Assembly: GCA_025716815.1 (NCBI GenBank)
Contig: JAIXMN010000102.1
Location: forward strand, 1-14,395
Direction of reading: 5' to 3'
Source: Dichotomocladium elegans
Lineage: Eukaryota > Mucoromycota > Mucoromycetes > Mucorales > Lichtheimiaceae
Length of the DNA stretch: 14,395 nt
The notes under the pieces were generated by a model, which made no database searches, was not told where the DNA came from, and saw only the letters and a list, made by a program, of their open reading frames with translations. Positions 9,023 to 14,395 of this stretch are shown in pieces. Position numbers and translations under genes: made by a program. The stretch's first letter is position 1. The number at the start of each line of letters is the position of its first letter.

Positions 9023-9961
9023 TGTGGTATTCGCTAGTTTTAATTATGAAGTAAAAGGTAAAGAATAACACAAGAGAAAATAAACACGAAAGCTTAACGA
9101 AATCAAACCACCGTCTTTATTTCTCTTTCAAAAACAAACTAAAGAAAAAGAAAAGAAAACTAAAATTACTGCTATTAATAAAGACTTATTGTGTTTGCTG
9201 TCTACGAAATGACTGTATCGGGATCTATAGCTGACACTGATGTATTATGGTCAAATAATACTCAGTGAATCAGAGGTTTCCGTAAAAGAATAGGTCTTCC
9301 CTTTAGGTGGATAATTACTCGTCCATCCCAGAGCGGATTGATTTGTAATGTGCTATCCTGGCAGATCCAGGGTGATCATGCAGCTACATCTATAATCCAA
9401 TATCTATCGGCCACCAGTTGTGTAGCTCAGATACTGTGGGATGATTATAGATGTTGGCTAGGAAGAGATATTCGTGCGTGGTGTTCTTTTGATTGCGTGA
9501 ACAGTTATTGTGTTAATAAAGAGTGATTGAGCCTTTTTTATCTCCAACCATACTTTATTTCCAGAACAGGGAGCAGTACCGTGATCTACTATGTTTTGGT
9601 TGTTGAATCAATATATCCTACGAGTACATATACCAATCCTGCTATATACCTGAATGTCATATAGCCATAGATAACCTAAGTAAAATATATTTCATAAAGA
9701 TAACCTGTTCAAGTCTTACATATGTGAGGTAGCTAATCTCACATAAGAATTATCCTTAATCCATATTCTTTTCTTATCTTATCTTTATGTGTTATACATT
9801 TGATCTAAGGTTCAAATGTATGCAATCGAACACACCGCTTACCAAACGGGAACGAAGATATGAGCAGTACTCATATCTGAGATCAAGTTTTATTTTACAT
9901 TTCGTTAGACGTTTTGAGTAATTTACTCATATAATATTGCCATCGTGCCTCAAATACGACA
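9023..9961 (-). repeat. 5' LTR of element A1, 939 bp
   Basis: Starts (minus strand) TGTCGTATTTGAGG at 9961 and ends CGAATACCACA at 9023. It has the same stem-loops as the 3' LTR: 9386-9397 with 9443-9454, 9794-9803 with 9812-9821, and 9857-9864 with 9870-9877. In the stem-loop at 9715-9747 a 4-nt insertion interrupts one arm. Compared with 2167-3105 there are six substitutions and three indels. No gene is present; short open frames here, for example 9338-9526, are chance. Confidence 0.88.
9715..9747 (-). repeat. Covarying LTR stem-loop, 5' LTR copy with a 4-nt insertion in one arm
   Basis: Eight base pairs remain, tatgtgag (9721-9728) with ctcacata (9738-9745), around the loop gtagctaat. The insertion at the outer end of the arm weakens the last pairs compared with 2860-2888. 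Confidence 0.7.
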
Positions 9962-10578
9962 CTATCCATGTTGAATGATACATGCTTTTCACTGCTGCTT
10001 CGAATACTGTTATGGCCAGCAATTGATGGTACCACTTGCGCATACTTCTTTTGCAATTTTTCAAATTCAATGGCTTGACTAATGGCATCTTCATAGCTTT
10101 CAAATGAATCTCTTTTTTGTTCTAATTCGTAGGCGATACTGGGTGCAACTGAAGCAATCAGAAATGCAATCTTTGAGGAATCATCAGTCAAACCAACGAT
10201 GCTAAATAACTCTTCCAATTCAGCTAAAAATTCACCAACTGATTGCTCTAATGGTTGTTTCATTTCTTTTATTTTTGTCCAACTTTCTGCGATTTTATTT
10301 CTAACAAATCTCTGGTGAAACTTCTCTTCAAATCTCGTCCATTCACTGGTAGTGTTTTCTATAGATCTCCACCAAAGCTGCGCGTTTTTCAACATATTGG
10401 ATGCTGCAATAGCTAAAATGACTTTATCAGGCATATTTCCAATGTCTTTTAATCTCTTTAATTCGGTGAACCAATCTTCAGCCTTACGAGGATTCCTATC
10501 GTCCTCGATACCGTCGAAAGGCTTTAGGGGTTGTAGGAAACGTAAGTAAAAGTTGTTGTTCGTTCCACTCGCGTCCAT
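9962..10578 (-). pseudogene. Gag of a second Ty3/Gypsy element (X), cut off by the A1 insertion
   Basis: The protein has a typical retrotransposon gag domain: FDGIEDDRNPRKAEDWFTEL, then WWRSIENTTSEWTRFEEKFHQRF, then the helical stretch with LAELEELFSIVGL and a Glu/Lys-rich segment. The frame opens with an ATG at 10614. The ATG at 10578 (MDASGTNNNF) is an equally good start and gives a more usual gag N terminus. Real gag sequence ends at about 9962 (…HVSFNMDS). The last 22 codons of the frame, to the stop at 9895, are read from the A1 5' LTR that landed here. It shows no close similarity to A-family gag. Protease and pol of X are not in the window and would lie beyond the A array. Confidence 0.85.
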
Positions 10579-10654
10579 GATGATATTGTTATATATTCTT
10601 CTTTTATGATTCACTCAATTGATTTGTAGTAACACGGCAAACTGTTGTTATTTG

Positions 10655-10671
10655 TCTCGGCAGGACCTCCA
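10655..10671 (-). other. tRNA-type primer binding site of element X
   Basis: On the element strand this reads TGGAGGTCCTGCCGAGA, about 77 nt upstream of the gag ATG at 10578. Its complement, TCTCGGCAGGACCTCCA, looks like the 3' end of a tRNA: a T-stem part, a 7-nt acceptor strand, discriminator T, then CCA. T at the discriminator and the GGACC acceptor end suggest tRNA-Gln. The identity is inference; the presence of a primer site is well supported by its position and CCA complement. Confidence 0.7.
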
Positions 10672-10672
10672 A

Positions 10673-11135
10673 TGATACGTTTGCGGTGTTATTGCGTGAA
10701 GTTTATGACGTAGATGTTGAACTTTACTGTCTCTCGTATTTATGTAACCCGAGACTAATTATACAAATAAGGATAATGCAGATACAATGATCTTTCAATA
10801 CAATGCTTAATCGCTCAAATAATAATACTCTTTAATAAATTCTTTATTGGCTCTGTCCAAGTTTCTCTCTAAATATATATTAATAAGCAAAGGTACTAAA
10901 AGTTATGTATAGCAAATAAAGCTCCTCCTTTCTATGTTCTCTATAAAAAATTATTATATTCTTTTCAACCGTCATACGTCGACGTCACAACTGTGACGTA
11001 GGTCACGTGGCTTAGCTTCAACGACGGACGTTTGAGCTTTCCACGCTCCGTCTCAAAAGAGCCTGCCTTCTTGGCTCAGGTTAAAGATTTTTGTTTATTG
11101 AAAATAGTATATAAAGCAGGCGATTAATTTTATCA
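10673..11135 (-). repeat. Probable 5' LTR of element X (outer end uncertain)
   Basis: The right-hand end on the element strand, TATCA at 10677-10673, sits one base before the primer site, as expected for an LTR end. The start is proposed at 11135, where the element strand reads TGATAAAATT, because TGATA and TATCA are inverted. This gives 463 bp. Other starts are possible, for example near 10995. The segment contains a palindrome with TGACGT cores and a CACGTG box (10982-11009) and AATAAA-type signals. No gene is seen. Confidence 0.45.
10982..11009. promoter_or_regulatory. CRE-like palindrome and E-box cluster in the presumed LTR of X
   Basis: acgtcaca (10982-10989) and tgtgacgt (10992-10999) form a near-perfect palindrome with two TGACGT half-sites, and CACGTG follows at 11004-11009. 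In fungi TGACGT binds ATF/CREB-type bZIP factors and CACGTG binds bHLH factors. A promoter role in the LTR is inference from position. Confidence 0.4.
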
Positions 11136-11361
11136 TTATTGCTATACTAGGGGGAGGAACAGGTTGAGAGCAAAAAAACTATCTATAAGGTTCAATCAAG
11201 AGATAGAAAAAGGGGAGAGTGGGAAGGAAGGGGAAATTATTCGTACTGGTGAAAAATTAGTAATGGCTGATCGCTTGGCAGCTGTGTATTAAGGGTTGTG
11301 ACAGTGCAAGTCGAAAGCAGTCCACGAAAAATTAACCATTTTCGGAAGTTGAATGGGAGGC
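11136..11361 (-). other. 3' end of the non-LTR element beyond solo LTR B
   Basis: Reading on from 12292 across the LTR B insertion and dropping one target duplication, the RT frame continues at 11361 for about nine more codons and meets TAA at 11332-11334. The remainder to about 11136 is pyrimidine-rich on that strand and looks like 3' untranslated sequence. No other gene is seen. The border with the presumed LTR of X is not certain. Confidence 0.55.
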
Positions 11362-11366
11362 AGCGT
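11362..11366. other. Target site duplication, left copy (AGCGT)
   Basis: AGCGT immediately precedes the TGTCG start of solo LTR B and is repeated exactly at 12292-12296 after its end. Five bases is the usual duplication for Ty3/Gypsy integrases. Confidence 0.85.
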
Positions 11367-11639
11367 TGTCGTATTTGAGGGTAGATGATATACAAATATT
11401 AAAGATATAATTCACTTTATGAAGGATAAAGATGAATTATACAATATTGCAAACCAGAAATAATTAGAAACTACATAAACTCTAATATATGAGTACCGTG
11501 AATTAAGTGTTGTGTTTAGTTGACAGCATCATATGAGATGTGGAGAACTCGTATACAAATTATACAAGATCCTCACACCTCATTACTGCTGAAATAATAT
11601 AAAGTAGAGTAGGAAACGAATATAGAATAAGTGATGATT

Positions 11640-11668
11640 CTTATACGAGATTAGCTACCTCGTATAAG
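11640..11668 (+). repeat. Covarying stem-loop in solo LTR B
   Basis: Arms are cttatacgag (11640-11649) and ctcgtataag (11659-11668), loop attagctac. Relative to 2860-2888 a G-C pair has become A-T and the adjacent T-A pair has become C-G, with the loop unchanged. Confidence 0.8.
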
Positions 11669-11928
11669 GCTGAACAGGTTGTCATTTAGGATATATAGTT
11701 TACTTATTTTGCTATAATACGTTACTATATGACATAGGATATATAGTAGAATTAATATATGGACATGCAGGATATATTGATTCAACACCAAGGTATAATA
11801 GGTTATAAGTACTATTCTCTGCCTTCGGCATAAAGAATGATTACAAGATAATAGGTTGTGATCATCCTTTACAATAACTGTTCACTCAACTCAAACACCA
11901 CGCACGAATACTATTTTCCTAATTAATT

Positions 11929-11976
11929 CTATTTTCCTGCAAGCAGTGCTACATAATGGTTAGCACGGGAAAATAG
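11929..11976 (+). repeat. Nested stem-loop in solo LTR B
   Basis: Outer arms are ctattttcc (11929-11937) and ggaaaatag (11968-11976), inner arms gtgct (11946-11950) and agcac (11962-11966). It occupies the place of the 12-bp stem-loop of the A LTRs (2530-2599), between the shared cgcacgaata and gcatgatca blocks, but with unrelated arm sequence. Confidence 0.7.
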
Positions 11977-12084
11977 GTTAGTTGCATGATCACTAGATCA
12001 AGCCATGGATACGTTTACAAGTCCACCCGCTCCGGGTAGATGCGTAATCTCCTCAAGGGAGAATTCTATTCTTTTACGGTTCAG

Positions 12085-12102
12085 AAGACGTACGTCTTCT
12101 TT
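12085..12102. repeat. 18-bp perfect palindrome in solo LTR B
   Basis: agaagacgtacgtcttct is identical to its reverse complement. It follows the ctattcttttacgg block shared with the A LTRs, but the A LTRs lack the palindrome at that place. Confidence 0.75.
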
Positions 12103-12279
12103 GAGTAGAATAACTCAGCTGCCAGTTTCTAGGTTCCGCAATATGAAGAAGATATTTAAATTTTTGCAGTAGATATTTTTCTTCTCTTTGAACTTAACTT
12201 GATTCAAAATAAAACGTACTAGTTTGATCTCGTTAACTTTTTATTGTTTTAACTAAGTGATATTTAACTCCACAAGTCG

Positions 12280-13713
12280 TCAAATACCACAAGCGTAATT
12301 ACGCCAAAGCGCACCTGGGTCAGGGTCTTCTGGAAATTTCACATTTGGTTTAACAAGGCATTCAATATACCACAGCAGTGTCAGTAACACAGGCCAGTAA
12401 TGGCAATATTGAGATGGATCTGTTGGCAGCCGATTGAGTGCATGATCAATTGTATGAGTTGTCGGAGGGGCTTGAGGGAGAGATTCCCATAGTTCACTGG
12501 GAATAGCATCACATTCGTATTTGTCAAAATGACGACGAGATGTGTGGTCGCGATCGCAATTGCAGTCGTGTGGGGCCCCAAGAAGCCAACCTAAACGCCA
12601 GCGAATAAGTCGACTACGATCAGTACGAGTGGCAGGAAGAGTCAAAATGGGATCGATTTCTAGTTTGGCTCGGCATGCCCGTGCCAGTATATGACGAGAT
12701 GACTGAGTATCACGAAATGCAGTATAAAGTTTTTGACGGTCATCGTAAAGAAAGGGGGCAGCAAAGGATGTGATGGTAGTTGCATCAGTGTATGATTTAT
12801 ACAGGCGATTGGCTTTGAGCTTGTTGATATATGTATCATTACCCCGAGAATGATGTAGTAACAGGACAAGAGAGTCAGCGGGGAGTGTTGGTAAACGGAG
12901 GCAATACTTACTTTGTAGAACTTCCATTCGCCAGTGGATAGCAGGTATCATTGTGAGGATTTTCAATACAGTAGTAGAAGTATGTGGATTGCCACCTATG
13001 AGTAGACGAAGGCATCGATTTTGGAGCTGTTCAAGTTTATTGATATCCTTGGTATGCATCATAGTTATCGCGACACCGTATTCAAATTTAGGTCGAATAA
13101 AGGAGCAGTATAATCGGGCACTGAGAGAGAGAGAGAAGCCAGATCTATGAGCGCCCATCTTGTGTAGTGTGGCCATTGCAGCAAGGGTTGTTTTGCTACG
13201 TGAGCGGGCAAGGGCAGAGCTAGATATACCTCGCTTAGTAAAGGGGATACCAAGATAGATAACTTCATCAGCAGTAGGAAGAGCAACCCCATATAGGGTT
13301 AAAGGATTGGAGTGAGCACCAGTAGCGGTGCGGGCGGTAGGATGGTTAAGAATAACGCATTTCTGCGGGTTCCATCGGTATCCAAGTTGATGGGAATGGG
13401 TAGCAGCATCATTTAGCATTGTTTGAACCTCGGAGCGAGATCCAATGATAGCGACATCATCAGCGAATAATAAAGAATTAATAGCAATAGATTCAGAACT
13501 AGTAGGGAGTTTGACTTTGGTAGTTAAGGAGGAAGCGGAACGTCGGAATATAGGTGGTAGTGTATTTATGTAAACAGAGTAGAGTAAAGGACTAAGCACA
13601 GAACCTTGTAGGACACCGGTTTTGGGCTGGAATGTTGGTGAGTGGTGATTATCAATAAGAACAGAAATATAAACATCATCGAACAAGTGTTGTAGAAGAG
13701 TGAGTAACGGCAA
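12280..13713 (-). pseudogene. Non-LTR (LINE-type) reverse transcriptase, C-terminal part, cut at both ends
   Basis: This enzyme copies element RNA at a nicked target. Residues are numbered from the TTG at 13713 (477 aa). QGSVLSPLL is at 36-44. The catalytic FADD is at 83-86 and the thumb-side YLGIPF at 153-158. A C-terminal zinc-knuckle-like group (C384, C386, H395, C401) is typical of non-LTR ORF2 proteins. The endonuclease, the first RT blocks and their catalytic Asp are missing. The frame enters at 13722 directly next to presumed LTR C, so the TTG is not a real start. The last four codons, to the stop at 12280, come from the end of solo LTR B; true coding sequence ends at 12292 and would have resumed at 11361. 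About 1.43 kb is free of stops despite two interruptions, so the element was probably intact not long ago. Confidence 0.85.
12292..12296. other. Target site duplication, right copy (AGCGT)
   Basis: Exact repeat of 11362-11366 directly after the CACA end of solo LTR B. It lies inside the RT reading frame of the non-LTR element. Confidence 0.85.
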
Positions 13714-14000
13714 GGGAATAGTTCTGTTGTATCCAACAGCATATTACTCTTGGATTATTACATAATACTGAAATAAGAGATTGCGGATCCTTATGAAGGT
13801 TAGAATAACCGTGAGTGATAGATTTGTTAGTGTTGTATCGATGAAGAGATCACTGCTGAATATTACATAATAAAACCGAAGTACGCTTCGTTATTGATAG
13901 TTATAATTAAATGGCAGGTTACTTCACGTACATGATCTATTGGTACTTCAGTCTAGAATTTACATTGTTGATTGAGGTGACTTATCCAGTTTCTATTAGC

Positions 14001-14024
14001 CTCTATAACTATTACCTTATAGAG
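14001..14024. repeat. Stem-loop in region C, 8-bp stem and 8-nt loop
   Basis: Arms ctctataa (14001-14008) and ttatagag (14017-14024). Confidence 0.7.
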
Positions 14025-14194
14025 TGAGAGGTCTTTATTTGCTATTCCGCAGACATTATTCTATTCCAGACTCCACCTATTAAAGGTCGTAGAGGAGGTA
14101 CACTAGATTCGGTGATCACTTTATTGTAAATTTATAATCTTCATCACGATTATGGTAACCATTGAATGCCCATGTCGATTATATCCTCTTCTCT

Positions 14195-14238
14195 ACTGGT
14201 TCCTATAATGGACGCTATTAGTATCATTCAGAACCAGT
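14195..14238. repeat. Stem-loop in region C, 8-bp stem
   Basis: Arms actggttc (14195-14202) and gaaccagt (14231-14238) around 28 nt. Confidence 0.65.
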
Positions 14239-14267
14239 CTATATACCCAATCACTTGTTGTCCGATA

Positions 14268-14287
14268 GGGCAATCTTTATATTGCCC
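14268..14287. repeat. Stem-loop in region C, 7-bp stem and 6-nt loop
   Basis: Arms gggcaat (14268-14274) and attgccc (14281-14287). It is followed within 20 nt by cgacc/ggtcg (14302-14317). The AT-rich loop without a T-run, and the fungal setting, argue against a bacterial-type terminator. Confidence 0.65.
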
Positions 14288-14395
14288 GCTACTACTAAGT
14301 CCGACCAGTCAGGGTCGAGTTACACATTTCTGTTGCTCTCTTTCGGTGTTCCTGTCGCTGGTGTTTATTGGTCCTTTCTCCGGGTTACAAGATCA

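Larger units (their letters stand above)
2167..9961 (-). mobile_element. Complete Ty3/Gypsy chromovirus-type retrotransposon A1
   Basis: The element is 7,795 bp. Read on the minus strand it has a 5' LTR (9961-9023), leader, gag, PR-RT-RNase H-integrase with a C-terminal chromodomain, a 3' untranslated stretch, a polypurine tract and a 3' LTR (3105-2167). The order RT, RNase H, integrase is that of Ty3/Gypsy (Metaviridae-like) elements, and the chromodomain places it with the chromoviruses. One single-base frameshift near 8268 is the only break I find in the polyprotein. The 5' LTR is inserted into the gag gene of another element (9962 onward). The five bases next to it are GATAG on the element strand. 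The matching duplication cannot be checked because the far end of the array is outside the window. Confidence 0.88.
11367..12291 (+). mobile_element. Solo LTR B, 925 bp, diverged relative of the A LTRs, plus orientation
   Basis: Starts TGTCGTATTTGAGG and ends TCAAATACCACA (12-nt inverted ends with one mismatch), with a perfect 5-bp duplication on both sides. Blocks shared with the A LTRs in the same order include the attagctac stem-loop (11640-11668), aacaggtt, ggatatattgattcaaca, cgcacgaata, gcatgatca and ctattcttttacgg. Much between them differs. There is no internal region, so the two LTRs of the original element have recombined. It lies opposite in orientation to A1. Its insertion removed the last few codons of the non-LTR RT frame. 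Confidence 0.88.
13725..14395 (+). repeat. Possible third LTR of the same structured family (C), runs off the right edge
   Basis: It begins TGTTGTATCC exactly where the RT frame is broken, and TG is the expected LTR start. Faint colinear matches to LTR B are ccttatgaagg, actgctgaa, ggcaggtt and ggtgatca-cttta. No coding frame is present. It is dense in stem-loops: 13724-13739, 13877-13890, 14001-14024, 14134-14153, 14195-14202 with 14231-14238, 14268-14287 and 14302-14317. At about 930 bp it would end outside the window, so its right terminus and target duplication cannot be checked. It could also be an unrelated repeat. Confidence 0.45.

Noticed and set aside
9338..9526. Plus-strand 62-residue open frame in the LTR
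   Set aside because: It lies in non-coding LTR sequence; the other LTR copy has an extra base that breaks it, and it has no recognisable domain.
9895..9961. C-terminal 22 residues of the gag X reading frame as real protein
   Set aside because: These codons lie within the A1 5' LTR (it begins TGTCGTATTTGAGG at 9961), so they are read-through into the inserted element.
14268..14317. Rho-independent terminators
   Set aside because: The hairpins lack a following T-run, and the window is eukaryotic.

Overview
The window is a nested cluster of retrotransposons. I see no host gene. It is AT-rich and looks like an early-diverging fungus, probably Mucoromycota (Mucorales). The reasons are a chromodomain-bearing Ty3/Gypsy polyprotein whose RT carries the FGLKSLSGIFQ variant, and a non-LTR RT with a GVLQGSVLSPLLYSVYIN block. 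Both resemble families I associate with Mucorales. This taxonomic call is inference from recall, not a search.

Layout from left to right, with most genes on the minus strand. Positions 1-2166 hold the leader, gag and protease start of a Ty3/Gypsy copy (A2) that runs off the left edge. Positions 2167-3105 are a 939-bp LTR. Positions 3106-9022 are the internal region of a second copy (A1): leader, gag, PR-RT-RNase H-integrase-chromodomain, a 3' untranslated stretch and a polypurine tract. Positions 9023-9961 are its 939-bp 5' LTR. A1 and A2 therefore sit head to tail and share one LTR. A1 lies inside the gag gene of an unrelated Gypsy element X (gag 9962-10578, tRNA-type primer site 10655-10671, probable LTR up to about 11135). 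From 11136 to 13724 is a non-LTR (LINE-type) element on the minus strand. It is split by a solo LTR (B, 11367-12291, plus orientation, perfect 5-bp target duplication AGCGT) and cut at its 5' side by what looks like a third, more diverged LTR (C, 13725 to the right edge).

The A-family LTR ends were fixed by the solo copy: TGTCGTATTTGA at one end and TCAAATACCACA at the other, with AGCGT on both sides. The same termini delimit the A LTRs (TGTCGTATTTGA to CGAATACCACA). A1 and A2 each carry one single-base frameshift, in different places, so neither encodes a full polyprotein although each lacks what the other retains.

The most unusual signal is in the LTRs. They are packed with perfect stem-loops. 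One 10-bp stem has two compensatory base-pair changes between the A and B LTRs around an identical 9-nt loop, which points to selection on RNA or single-stranded DNA structure. The second odd signal is that gag of A1 and A2 is strongly diverged over about 1.6 kb while both flanks (LTR, protease) are nearly identical.
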